The notes below the pieces were generated by a model that saw only the letters and a list, made by a program, of their open reading frames with translations, did no database searches and was not told the DNA's origin. From assembly GCF_024763615.1 (NCBI RefSeq), contig NC_077222.1:1426001-1490000 (forward strand): DNA of 64,000 nucleotides, written 5' to 3'. Made by a program: the position numbers and the translations under genes. Origin of the DNA: Phlebotomus papatasi. Lineage: Eukaryota > Arthropoda > Insecta > Diptera > Psychodidae. The first letter of the stretch is position 1. Each line of letters starts with the position of its first letter. Positions 49,060 to 59,886 of this stretch are shown here, piece after piece.

Positions 49060-50313
49060 TTATTTGAAAATTTTCAGTAATTCACAAAAATCTGTATGAT
49101 TTTCCAATAGAACTTCGCTTAACTTTGAAGTATCACAAATAGTCGCTGTTACAATTTGTGGGAACTTGAATTCTTTGCCCTCTTTAAAATTAAATAACAA
49201 TCTCTTGCTAATAAAATCTCCGTGGAAACTAACACTCGCAACTTCTGAATAATCTTCCCTCGTCGACGAATAAAATTCCAGGGAAAATCTCATTAATTCG
49301 GAACTTTCCAATTTTTCCGGGGGAACGTTAATGATACGAAAATGATTGCTAAATTTCTCGTAAATTTCCCTAAAATCTTTAACTATTTTGTCAATGAATT
49401 CTTCAGCATTTTCTTTGGAACTAGACGCATAAAATAGTTGAACAGAATTTCCTTGATTTCTAGGATTGTTCTTGCAGTAATTCTTCCCATTGGCAATGAA
49501 TGCCAGAGGCAATTGCTTTGGAAAAACCGAAAGTCTTGCAATAAAACTCAAGAAACTCAGCATGGAACTCCCTCCAGTTAAATGCAAAAGATTGATTTTG
49601 CTTCCTTCGTCCTCAAGAACACGATATAGATAATCTTTTGGCATTCCAGCAGCCTCAACAATTACTGATCTTGCAAAATCTGGATTGGAAAAATACTCGA
49701 ATCCTTTCAATTTGAAAAATTTTTGGCAGAAAATGGGAAAAAAGAATTCAAACTTTGCTAAATCCCCCTTTGAAAAGTAAATGGAATCCTTGCAGATCAA
49801 ATCGGAACTTAGTCCTGATGGCTTTGCTGAGGAATCCTTGGTCAGATAAGTGTAAATGACCCTATCTTTGGATTGAGACTGAATCAAGTTGGGAAGTTCT
49901 AGGAACTTATTAATAAACTCCTCTTCAAATTCATAAGAATTCTCCTTCAAATCCGTCAATGTATTCCTGAGTTGCTTTCCTTCAGCCTTCAGACTTTCCA
50001 CATTGTCTGATTTTAATCCAGGCGATTCCTTTAGGATCCTAACAATCTCTTCCCTTCTCTGTTCCATTGATTTCTTCTGTTCCTGAATGTTTTTATACTT
50101 TTTCCATTGGGAATAAAGATCCTGGAGATTTATTGAACAATTCCTCTTTTCGAGGCTTTCTTGGAGAGCTTCTCTGTTTCCCAGGACACCTTGGAAATCC
50201 AGGTACGGATGCACTGAGGCATACTCTTCCCTGGCTTTATCGCCTGTGAGATACAGGGCTGAGAATCTGCGTAATTGGCCCCCGGACGTGGAGAAAAAAC
50301 GCTTCAAAAGCAT
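49060..50313 (-). CDS. Slimp: SLIMP, insect mitochondrial seryl-tRNA-synthetase-like protein
   Basis: SLIMP is an insect paralogue of mitochondrial seryl-tRNA synthetase that no longer charges tRNA and acts with SerRS2 in mitochondria. Single frame; the Met opening MLLKRFFSTSGGQLRRFSAL is chosen because it starts a basic, Ser-rich mitochondrial presequence. It gives 417 residues; the frame is open for 54 more codons upstream with no family match. Residues ~45-145 form the charged helical arm (QWKKYKNIQEQKKSMEQRRE). The synthetase fold is recognisable (FEYFSNPDFARSVIVEAAGM; LHLTGGSSMLSFLSF), but motif 2 reads NGKNYCKNNP where active enzymes have an FR-E-type stretch, and motif 3 lacks its Arg (TATICDTSKLSEV). 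The TAA stop overlaps an AATAAA hexamer (minus strand, 49064-49059). Confidence 0.88.
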   Translation of the reverse strand: MLLKRFFSTSGGQLRRFSALYLTGDKAREEYASVHPYLDFQGVLGNREALQESLEKRNCSINLQDLYSQWKKYKNIQEQKKSMEQRREEIVRILKESPGLKSDNVESLKAEGKQLRNTLTDLKENSYEFEEEFINKFLELPNLIQSQSKDRVIYTYLTKDSSAKPSGLSSDLICKDSIYFSKGDLAKFEFFFPIFCQKFFKLKGFEYFSNPDFARSVIVEAAGMPKDYLYRVLEDEGSKINLLHLTGGSSMLSFLSFIARLSVFPKQLPLAFIANGKNYCKNNPRNQGNSVQLFYASSSKENAEEFIDKIVKDFREIYEKFSNHFRIINVPPEKLESSELMRFSLEFYSSTREDYSEVASVSFHGDFISKRLLFNFKEGKEFKFPQIVTATICDTSKLSEVLLENHTDFCELLKIFK

Positions 50314-52739
50314 TTTGAAACTAGAGTAAAATAATTTCTTAAGGAAAAATTCGGAAAAGTCCAGGAAAATTCGACTTACAAGAATTTCTTCCGCAAATGG
50401 AATTAGGTTAGAAGTTTTGTTTACAATTGCTGTGACGTAACACAGCCCCATAACTAAAGGAAGTGGGAATCCCATTAGACATTCCGCGGAATTCTAAGCT
50501 AAATTTCTGAATGAAATCTAAAGAGTTTGACCAAAATTTCTAAATAATCTGAAACGGAAAATTTAATGAAGCTGATACTCAAGAAAAAGTGAAAATTTGG
50601 CATGAAAATCATAATAATTGCAATATCTTTGATTTATATCTTCGAGATTTTAGAAGTTACGACAATTTTCTAAAATTCCTTATATCAATTTGAATTATTC
50701 TAGTGATAATAAACGCCTTAATTTGATTAAATCACGCAATTAAATTGTTATCCTTACCCCAAAAACTTTTATTTCATAAATTTTATTGAATATTTGTGTG
50801 TCGCATCACTTGTTTAGTTTTGAATTAATGACAGATGGGCAGATATTTTTCCTCACTTTTTTTTTCTCACAAATATCGCATCAAAATTATTTAATGTTGC
50901 ATTATTCGCACTGTCTTTGGATATTTGGAAGAGTTTTTGAACGTTTCAATGAGAAATATTACATTTTTGCTGCAAATTACAAGCCACGCAAACGACCAAA
51001 AAAAGTTACGTCAAATGATAATTACAGAAAATGTTGTATACTTCACCAAAAATGGAATTCACGACAAATTCTGATAAATTTTTATTAATAAAGATAACAA
51101 AATATATTTCATAATATTCCATATTTCAAAATACATTTATAAATCAAGATATCAAAATAACAAAAAATAGCTTCGACGAACAAAATGATATGAAAAAGAC
51201 ATTAGAAGAATTCTCGAAAGGCAAGGAACTATGAGAATGAAGGTGGCCGAAATAGGGCACCAAAGCTATGTCTACATTTTTGATCATTTCAAAATCTCTT
51301 AAGAGTGATTTTTGAGAAAATAAAGACAATAATACTGCCTACAGGGTTCCAAGTAACACCCCTTAAGAACGAAGAATAAAAAAATCAATTTGTATTAAAA
51401 ATATTACACTTCAAACTTGAAATTTTAGCGCTTACATGCAACTATGCCGAAATTTGGCACACTTACCCTAAAATAGAATAAACAATACAAGAGCAATTTT
51501 CTCAACATTTTTGAAATTTTAACTGTTAAATCTTATCAGGTTCTTAAACCTCCAAAATATTTCACTTTTGATTAAAAATGGATTTCTTGTGATTGTTTTT
51601 TATGTTGCACAAAACCTCTTATTAAAACTTTGAATAGAGTTTTTGTGAAGATTTGGGGAAGCGACCAACTTTTCTCAAAGAAAAGCTGCAATGACTGTCT
51701 GATAAATATTTAAAGAAAATTTTCAAATTCTCCACATTTGCGTTAAAATGGTCAAGATCAAAATATTGAAAATTGGGTAAACATGATTTTTTGGCAACGT
51801 GTTTTCCGGCAATTTTTGTCGAAAACCTCTGAGACTTTAAAAAAGCATTTTCAATTCAATTTATTTATCAAATCTGGCATTTTCTTTAAAAGGAAAAATT
51901 TTTCTCGGTGCCTTTGACAAATTTTCAAGGTATTAATTTTTTCACGGTTATCAAAATAGGGATTAAAATTGACTTTTTCAACACATAAGTAAATTTTTCT
52001 TTAACAGAATTTTTGGGTGGAAATGTTTTTGTCTTTACAGAAATTTGAAGGTCATTAAAAACTTCGTGAAAACGGATTTATGGTGAAAATCTTGTAGAAA
52101 ATTTGTAGTAAAAACCAAATGAAGTTTGAAAAAAGAATTAAGCATTGGAAACTAAACAGACCTAACACTCACACTTTGGGAAATTAAGAATAAATTTAAT
52201 AACTAATTTTGATTACTTAATAAGAACAATCATATCGTACATAAAATAGGATTGGTTCCAATTTATTTTTCAAGTCTAAGAAATTTAACAAATAAACGGA
52301 TAAAAAAGCCGGACAATTCCATGGAACTTCCCAGTCAAACGTAACTTTGGAGAATGCGTAGTTAGAGGGTATCTTACCGGGTTTATCAATAATTCATTCA
52401 CGCTTCGGCTTCACAAATCATTTATCAATATATCGCTTTCATTGATTGCTATTGCGCCTAAAGTACTACATAACAGGTAAGAGGAGATTCCTATTTTTTG
52501 TAGTATCCTTAGCAATAAAAATAGCTAATAAATATGTAATAGGCTTCTACAAAAAATTAAATATCCGTGAAAGAGGCTCACGCCATAAAAAAGAATTACA
52601 GAGTGATCATAAACAAAAAAACATATTTTTTTCTTGCGAATATCTTCAGAGATTTTGAGGTGTTCACAGAGAGCATTGTGCTGCTTCAGTCACTACAGCA
52701 ACGTCTAGCGGAAAGGTATTCTCTCGTGCCAATCAAGAA
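50314..52739. other. Intergenic, AT-rich
   Basis: Holds the 5' end of SLIMP (-) and the promoter of the first acyl-CoA synthetase (+). Short inverted phrases ('ggccgaaatagggcacc' near 51244; 'gccgaaatttggcac' near 51447) suggest one more decayed foldback element. No gene or clear promoter element recognised. Confidence 0.5.
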
Positions 52740-55700
52740 ATGACTTCCCCAAACAAGAATATTCTGTACGGAGGACCAGATCCTGACATCACGGAAGGAG
52801 AGGAGTCCTTGGGAGAATTGGTCCTTAAACGCTGCACTCACTACAGCGAACAAATCGTCTTGGTAAATACTTTTAAAAAAATCTTTTTAGCTTGAGAGAC
52901 ACGCAAACATTTTGAGAATATTTGCAGATTGATGGAGTGACGTCAGAGGAGCTAAAGTATCGCGAACTGAAAGAACGTAGCATAAGGTATGCTGAAATAA
53001 TGCACGCAGAGGGACTCAGAGAGGGCGATGTCATTGGACTCTGCAGCGAAAATCGCTTGGACTTTCCCTGTGTTCTCTTTGGGGCATTCTACCTGGGAGT
53101 CACCGTTGCCCCCCTCAATTTGACTTATTCAGACAGTAAGCAAACAACTAATTTCCCTATTGCCACATTATCAATTCACAATTCCTTTACTATCAGCATT
53201 TCTATCGATAACACCTTTAATACTCCAACGTACATGCTATTGACTTTTGAAACACTTTATACCCTCTTTCCCTTATCAATTCTCAAGATAATAGCGATAA
53301 GGTATTTTTATTGCCAATTTTACCGTGACTAAACAAAATTTAAAATATTGAATTTATAAATACATAATTAACCTTGAAATTAAACTAGTAATCTTTTTTT
53401 ATGAGGCAAAAACTGACCTACGAATAAAATTAATTAATAATTCTCTGATTTGACCTGATATTGCACGGAATGGAATAATAATGAAATACTTAAACATTTT
53501 AGAACATTCGAAGTTCATCGTACCGCCGCTGGTGGCGCTTAGATCAGCGTAAAACGTCTTCTAGAATTCTTTATTCAAATTTTATAAATATAACAGTTTA
53601 AAATGTGTTCGAATGTACAGAGAGTTTAATTTAGGTTAATAAAAACAAGAAAAAAGAGAGACTTATAAATGGGCGTGGCTTCTGAATGGGTAGGGCTTCC
53701 CGGGAATAGGCGTGGTATTTCCAAATTTACCCCTTTGCCCAGTTTTGTCAACAATCTTTTACGAAAGGATTTTGAAAGAAGATCAAAGATACAAAAACAT
53801 TTCAAATAGTCTAAATTATGTGGGCGAGGCTTCCAAATGGGCGTGGCTTTCAAATATGCGTAATTTTTAAAGAGATATGGCATTATTACATCTTTTTCTT
53901 GGGCCAACATTATCAGCAATTCTTCGGAAACGCAGATAAAAGTAGAAATTTCGAATAAGGATAATAGAAAAAAACAAGTGGGCGTGGCTTCTGAATAGGC
54001 GTGACTTAACTCTTTCGCGTCACACTTTTATTCAGCAGATGAATTTATGTAAAATTGAGTTTTTCCTAATGCTTTATAATCAAATATAATAGTTCAGAGA
54101 GGAAAAAAAATTTCCACTGCGTGAAAACTCGGAAAAACCCCGGGTCATATATGACCCTGTTGTCCTCAAGGGAAGTGTACATACCATTTTCATAATCTAT
54201 ATTACGGGCTTTCTAAGAGTTTTTTTGCTTGAAGTTACTAATTTGGCCAAAACCATGGCAAACTGGATTGTCTTGATGAACACTGTACTCCTGGTGTTCA
54301 AGGAATCTTCCTGGTAATCCCTTGAACTGTCACTGTCACAATATTTTGAGTGGTATTTGACAAAAATAAACTTATCCACATATTTATTCACACACAATAC
54401 AATTGCACAATATGAGACGCTTCCAGAATACTCTAAAATATTGCAAAATATGTTATAATTCATCAGATATAAGATGAAATGTCCAGGAGTAAGATGTCCC
54501 ACCTGCATTTCACAAAGAAAAACAATGTCCCAACTACATTTCGCTATAGGTTTGGGACGAAAACACTGTTGCCCTTGGGGACAATAGGGTCATATATGAC
54601 CCGGATTATTCTATACGCTTTTCTGGAAAATTGAGAGTAGTTTATTATATCAAAATATTCAATAAACAAACTTTGGATGTTCTATTTTGTGTTTCTAAAG
54701 AACTTTTTGCTGAAAAAAAATAAATGAATATAAAAAATTTTGAAAAAGAAAAGTCATTTCACAAAGTTCGAAATTCGTGAATTTTGATCTCAAATATTTT
54801 CTTTTCCTGAATATCTGGAGTCTTGAGAAAATTAGCCAAGAATCTTACATCCTTCTATTATGATGTCGTGCACAAACCGATAGATTTCAATTAATGTAAA
54901 TAGTCAAAAAAAAATTGTTTTTCCCCGGGTTATATATGACCCTAATGACGCGAAAGAGTTAATCTAAATTATGTAGGCGAGGCTTCCAAATGGGCGTGGC
55001 TATCAAATATGCGTCATTTTTAAATAGACATGGCATTATTACATTTTTTTTCTTGGGCCAATATTATCAGCAATTCTTCGGAAACTCAGATAAAAGTTGA
55101 AATTTCGAATAAAGATAATAGAAAAAGACAAGTGGGCGTGGCTTCTGAATAGGCGTGACTTTTAAATAGACATGGCGTTATCACATTTCCCATTTGCCTT
55201 GCATTATCTACAATTCTTCGGAAGCACAATTCAAAGTTAAAATTATGAGTGAGGGCAAGGCAAAAAAAAGATACGTGGGCGTGGCTACCAAATAGGCGTG
55301 ATATTTAAATGGAAGTGGCTTCCAAATAGGCGTGGCAAATATAAATAAATTGTAGAACTCCCAAAATCAAATAAAATTACTTGTGTATTTGATCCAAAAA
55401 CGTGACTACACCGCCCCTTGCGGTATTTTGGTGAACTACGCATGTTCTAAGAATGATAAATCTTTTAACAAACTCAACAAAAATCCTAAGGAACATTTGA
55501 ATCTCGAAGATATTTACACAAATACTATATTTCTTTTCAGATGAACTCAACCATGCTCTCAATCTGTCCAAACCTAAATTCATTTTTGCATCGCCCTATG
55601 TTATCGAAAAAGTTGCTCAGGTCTCAAAGAAGAACTCATTTATAAGGAAAGTAGTAGTTTTCGGTGAGGATAATTTCTCCTTGAAAGGAGTTCAGTGTAG

Positions 55701-58148
55701 TAAGGATTTTTTGGCAAACAAACGAATCCCTAAATCTGCGAACTTCAGAGCAAAACCTGTGAATATGAAGGACAATGTAGCTCTGATACTATGCTCAAGT
55801 GGAACCACGGGATTGCCCAAAGGAGTCCAGTTAACTCAGTACAACATCCTGGTGGCAGTAGCACATATTGGGTAAGATTTATTAATCGAAATTCAAATTT
55901 AGAGGACAAATGGTTAAAAATAGCGACTTAGGGTCTTCGAATATGCCTTTGTGTCCTTTTCTATAAAGCCTGAAACACGACAATGACCTTCAAAAATGAA
56001 AGAAATGAAATCTTTCTCCTAAAGATTTTTTTTAGCACATGACTGTTCTCAAGTGCTTCTGCATTATCGACTTTTCTTTCTTTTGGTTTGTGTCTCGACT
56101 GTTTAATGGATTTGGAACTTGACGAGGACTGGGGAAAACAATCGAGACACGAATCAATACGAAAAAAACTCGATAATACTGAAACATTTGAAAACAGCCA
56201 TGTGCCAAAAAATGTTGAAGAGAAAAATTTTACCTTAGAATAGTTTTTTTTTAAATTTAAACTTTAAACAATTCCAAAGAACGTATTTATTATCAAAATT
56301 TGATAATTTTAGATTCACTTAAAAGGTCTTGCAATTTTAGAAAAGTTTAACTCAGTTCCTACCTTTTTTAAATCGGTTTTGAACAAACAATATTAGCCTT
56401 AATCATTTTTAAATCATTAATTTTTATTCCGAATTCAAGTGCTTCTGCATTATCGACTTTTCTTTCATTTGGTTTGTATCTCGACTGTTTAATGCATTTG
56501 GAACGTGACGAGGACTATGGAAAATAACCGAGACGGAAATCAATACGAAAAAAAGTCGATAATACTGGAACATTTGAGAAGTCATGTGCTAAAAAAAATT
56601 TTTAAGAGAAAAATTTTACCTTAGAATAGTTTTTTTTTTTTAATTTAAACTTTAAACAATTCCAAAGAATGTATTTTTTATCCAAATTTGATAACATTAG
56701 ATTCACTTGAAAGGTCTTGCAATTTTAGATAAGTTTGGCTCAGTTCCTAACATTTTAAATCAATTAATTTTTACCCGGAATTCAATTCTCCTTCGCAATT
56801 TTAGACAATTTTTAAGATGGATTTTTAATTAGTTTTTCACGGTTGAGATCTATCAAAGCTCGAGCATTTTGCAACTTTGCATCTTTTTTTCTTGTTTTAC
56901 GATCACATTTAGAACAATTAATGAGATTAGTTTTATTATTATTGCTTGCATTTACATTTTAACGCTATTAATGAAATTCACCTTGATGTATACCTTGAGA
57001 CTTCATGAAATTTAAAAGTGCTCCACTTATAAAATTTCTGAAAATATTACTGTGAAATTTTGGAAATTTTTGTGAAATTTTGGAAATTTTTGTGAAATTT
57101 TGGAAATATTCACGAAATTTTGCAAATCTTTATGAAATTTTGCAAATTGCGGTAACACATAATTTTCCCTTTCAGTTTGGGAGTCTTTACAATCGACATG
57201 CCCAGAAAAGACATGGTTATCCTTGGAATAATTCCCTGGTTCCATGCATTCGGTTGCCTGACCCTCTGCGGAATGTCCTTATCGGGTATCAGAACGGTAC
57301 TATTGCCAAAATTCGAGGAATTCCTCTTCCTGAGCTGCATTGAAAACTACAAAATCACCCAAATGTTCCTTGTCCCTCCCCTGATGGTATTCCTGGCCAA
57401 GCATCCCTTGGTGGATAACTACGATATGTCTACCGTTCAGGAAATAATCTGTGGAGCTGCCCCACTTAGCAAGGAAATCGAGGAGGCTGTCTCAAATAGG
57501 ATTGGAGTTGTCGTGAGGCAGGGCTACGGAATGAGCGAGATGACTTTGAGTACGTTGCTGCAGACCAACATTAAGAAACCTGGGAGCGTAGGGGATCTGA
57601 GGCCAGGAATGTGGGGCAAAGTAATTGATCCGGACAGTGGCAGACTCCTAGGACCCAATCAACCTGGAGAACTATGCTTCAAGGGATCGCAGAATATGAA
57701 GGGATACATTGGAAATGACAAAGCCACTAGAGACACTATTGATACTGAAGGATGGCTCCATACAGGAGACATTGGCTACTTTGACGAAGAGGGACAATTC
57801 TTCATTGTGGATCGCCTGAAAGAACTCATCAAGTACAAAGGATATCAAGTACCTCCGGCTGAAATTGAGGCTCTACTCCTAACCCATCCAAAGATCCGGG
57901 ATGCTGCTGTTGTAGGCGTTCCAGATGAAGCTGCTGGAGAGCTTCCATTTGCATTTGTGGTGAAACAACCAGAAATTCAGCTCACAGAGAAGGAAGTCAT
58001 TGAATTTGTGGCCAAAAAGGCATCTCCGGCCAAGAGGCTCCATGGCGGAGTGAAATTCGTCGAAGAAATCCCCAAGAATCCCAGCGGAAAAATACTCAGG
58101 AGAGAATTGCGAAGCAAACTCAATCAAATGCTTAAATCCAAATTGTAA
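52740..58148 (+). CDS. Peroxisomal 4CL/luciferase-like acyl-CoA synthetase
   Basis: An adenylate-forming enzyme that activates fatty or aromatic acids with ATP and CoA; insect relatives are annotated 'luciferin 4-monooxygenase-like'. Exons 52740-52862, 52928-53135, 55541-55871 and 57176-58148 give 544 residues, matching firefly luciferase in length. The start is the ATG opening MTSPNKNILYGGPDPD. Motifs: SSGTTGLPKG P-loop (about 196-205), IPWFHAFG, GAAPLSKE, QGYGMSE, GWLHTGDIGYFDEEG (Asp about 420), DRLKELIKYKGYQVPPAEIE and NPSGKILRREL with the catalytic Lys near the end. The last three residues SKL are a perfect type 1 peroxisomal signal. Light emission is not implied: fly homologues are fatty acyl-CoA synthetases. 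AATAAA at 58414 may end the transcript. A paralogue starts 4.1 kb downstream. Confidence 0.93.
53660..55340. repeat. About 190-bp tandem units marked by gggcgtggct
   Basis: Units at about 53809-54005, 54966-55155 and 55155-55335 share 'gcgaggcttccaaatgggcg', 'cagcaattcttcggaaac' and 'gggcgtggcttctgaatagg'; a partial unit precedes at 53660-53730. The first and second units are adjacent if the TTAA element is removed. Confidence 0.85.
54010..54958. mobile_element. TTAA-flanked element with CTCTTTCGCGTCA ends (949 bp)
   Basis: Perfect 13-bp inverted ends, CTCTTTCGCGTCA and TGACGCGAAAGAG, directly inside TTAA (54006-54009 and 54959-54962). Three palindromes of the type GGGTCATATATGACCC occur at 54142-54157, 54587-54602 and 54927-54942; the last is exactly 16 bp from the right tip. 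No transposase; a weak frame at 54197-54508 (-) has no recognisable match. The TTAA target suggests a piggyBac-driven non-autonomous element. Confidence 0.88.
56037..56595. mobile_element. Pair of foldback elements inside a duplicated block
   Basis: 56037-56211 and 56438-56595 both contain 'aagtgcttctgcattatcga', 'tctcgactgtttaatg' and, inverted, 'gaaaaaa(a/g)(c)tcgataatact'. The sequence after each copy ('agagaaaaattttaccttag', 'aatagttttttt') is also repeated, so the second copy probably arose by a local tandem duplication of about 390 bp rather than a new insertion. Confidence 0.7.
57050..57146. repeat. 20-bp minisatellite 30 bp before a splice acceptor
   Basis: About five units of 'gtgaaattttggaaattttt' type, the later ones drifting to 'atgaaattttgcaaa'. 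The acceptor of exon 4 follows at 57174-57175. Confidence 0.75.
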
Positions 58149-59016
58149 ATGAAAAGCATCAAGTAACTCTTTTTTTTTTGTTAAATTCTAAGTTTTTGTT
58201 AACAAATTGATATTGATGTGAATGTGAGTTCAGATTAATTAATTACATAAGAAAGCTCAAACATTTAGTACAAGCAAATGAAGCCAATATGTAAGAAATT
58301 CTCATTCCCTATCACACAAATACCACTACGCACTCCGGCAGCTGGAAATCTGTGTTTGTTCTCCGTAAGAATTAACTTCCACTTTTATTTTCAGATGAAA
58401 CTTAACAAAAACTAATAAAAAAATATCTGTGTTTAATAAAATTTATTTTATTTTAAGTTTTGTTTTAAGAATCCGCTATGAACCGAAAAATACATACAAT
58501 GACCTTGAATCATTCCTTCTAAAGGGGTTTCAAGGTCAAATGTTAAACAGCTATAGAGAACGTATTTCTCAACCGATTGGGGCAAGTTTGGTTTCGTTGG
58601 AAGGGTCTTGGAATCTCTGACAAGTTTGGATCAGTTCCAAGTGATTTTGAACTAATATTTTCAATTCATTAATTAAGAAATTCAATTGTAATACTTCTAC
58701 TTGACTCCAACGCCATTTTGGTTATTATTTGGGCAATTTATAAATGGCAAAAAACAAACGAGCAGTAAAAAATTGAAAAATGAGCAGTAAACTATCTAAT
58801 TATGGTCAGTAAAAAACTTAAATCCTTACAAAAATAGGCCTACTTTATATATTTAACATTTAATATAGAGTAAAAGCCTTTTATTTTCCCTTTGCCAAAG
58901 TTTGGACAACAATATCACTGTTTCAAAATTTTTTGTTACTGACCAATTTTAACTTTTTACTGCTCATTTATTCAATGCCTTTATAAATCAGTTCAAGTTA
59001 AATTTTATTATTATTA

Positions 59017-59051
59017 ACTACATTCCCTGAAAATGTTTCAGGGAATGTAGT
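59017..59051. repeat. Near-perfect 16-bp hairpin with 3-nt loop
   Basis: CTACATTCCCTGAAA then ATG then TTTCAGGGAATGTAG, plus one further A/T pair outside. It lies in AT-rich sequence; it could be a transposon scar or a cruciform-prone site. Confidence 0.8.
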
Positions 59052-59649
59052 ACTCAAAGTTACTGATCAACAGTAAAAAACTGAAAATTTTTGAAAATGG
59101 GGTTTTTGAGAAAAATTAATTTTTAAATTTAAAAAAAAAATCAAAAGACCGTTACAAAAAACTTGAGCAGATAATACGAAAACTCGTATATCGTTTTAAA
59201 GAGTATAAAATTATCTTTCAAAAAAAAGAGTAAGAAATCTCAACCCGTTCGCGAGATAAAGCATTTTGAAATATTTTCCAAAAATCTCAATTGACGAATG
59301 AAGCGTGAGACGCTATCTTTGGCGCCATGTATCTCCGGCCAGGATTTTTTTTTGGGCGAAAAAAAATAGGGGTATATTAACGAAATACGGTGAGGCTACG
59401 GCCAGCATTTTATTGTCAATGTGATTTTGCCATTGAACCGCAGATATACCTGACACAATCATTGCAAGAAACTGTAAGACGACTAATTGTGCCACTATCC
59501 GCCGCAAAAACAGCTTAGCTCCGTAGTCCAAAAAAGGAAGAAGAAGCGTTCGCTCGAGGATCAAGCCAGTATTATACGGCGTGATGTCCCAGAAACGTCT
59601 AAGTAAGTGTATAGACAGAGGGAATAGTTGACCTTACAGCAAACGGATG

Positions 59650-59886
59650 TGGCATTTTTATTTTACTTGATCACCTTTTTCTCCAAATCTCGATCTCCAA
59701 TACTCCGATTTTTTCTACATCCAGGTTTCTGAGCAGAGGTTTTACTGACGAGGAATCGAAGAATCACCTTCCGGACGGTCTGGCGTGAGATTTGTGAATT
59801 TTCCAAGGTCCGCGTAATTGATTGCAGGATTTTTTTAGATACGTGTACAAGATCAGTTCCCTTCTCTTTCCCATTATTATTTCGTA
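59650..59886 (-). pseudogene. Decayed Tc1-like transposase helix-turn-helix
   Basis: On the minus strand the frame contains QISRQTVRKVILRFLVSKTS followed by a basic, Gly/Arg-containing linker and DRDLEKKVIK, in the order of the paired-type HTH of Tc1 transposases (recognition helix, G-R-K-like linker, T-x-R-D). A stop follows directly and the DDE domain is not recognisable downstream to 59300. The start of the frame is MITE sequence, so the MITE lies on its 5' side. Confidence 0.5.

Larger units (their letters stand above)
53136..55540. other. Intron 2 of the acyl-CoA synthetase
   Basis: Starts with AT-rich sequence and one diverged 173-bp-type monomer (about 53498-53545, 'ccgctggtggcgctt'). 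From 53660 to 55340 it is built of about 190-bp units marked by 'gggcgtggctt', interrupted by the TTAA-flanked element 54010-54958. No exon seen. Confidence 0.75.
55872..57175. other. Intron 3 of the acyl-CoA synthetase
   Basis: Contains two related foldback elements (56037-56211 and 56438-56595) separated by flanking sequence that is itself duplicated ('aaacaattccaaagaa', 'cttgcaattttaga'). Just before the acceptor is a short minisatellite (57050-57146). Confidence 0.7.

Noticed and set aside
50314..50475. Upstream in-frame extension of SLIMP (starting MGFPLPL)
   Set aside because: 54 extra residues without family similarity; the downstream Met starts a typical mitochondrial presequence.
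59313..59564. 83-residue minus-strand frame as transposase catalytic domain
   Set aside because: No DDE/D signature or alignable Tc1 segment could be found in any frame.
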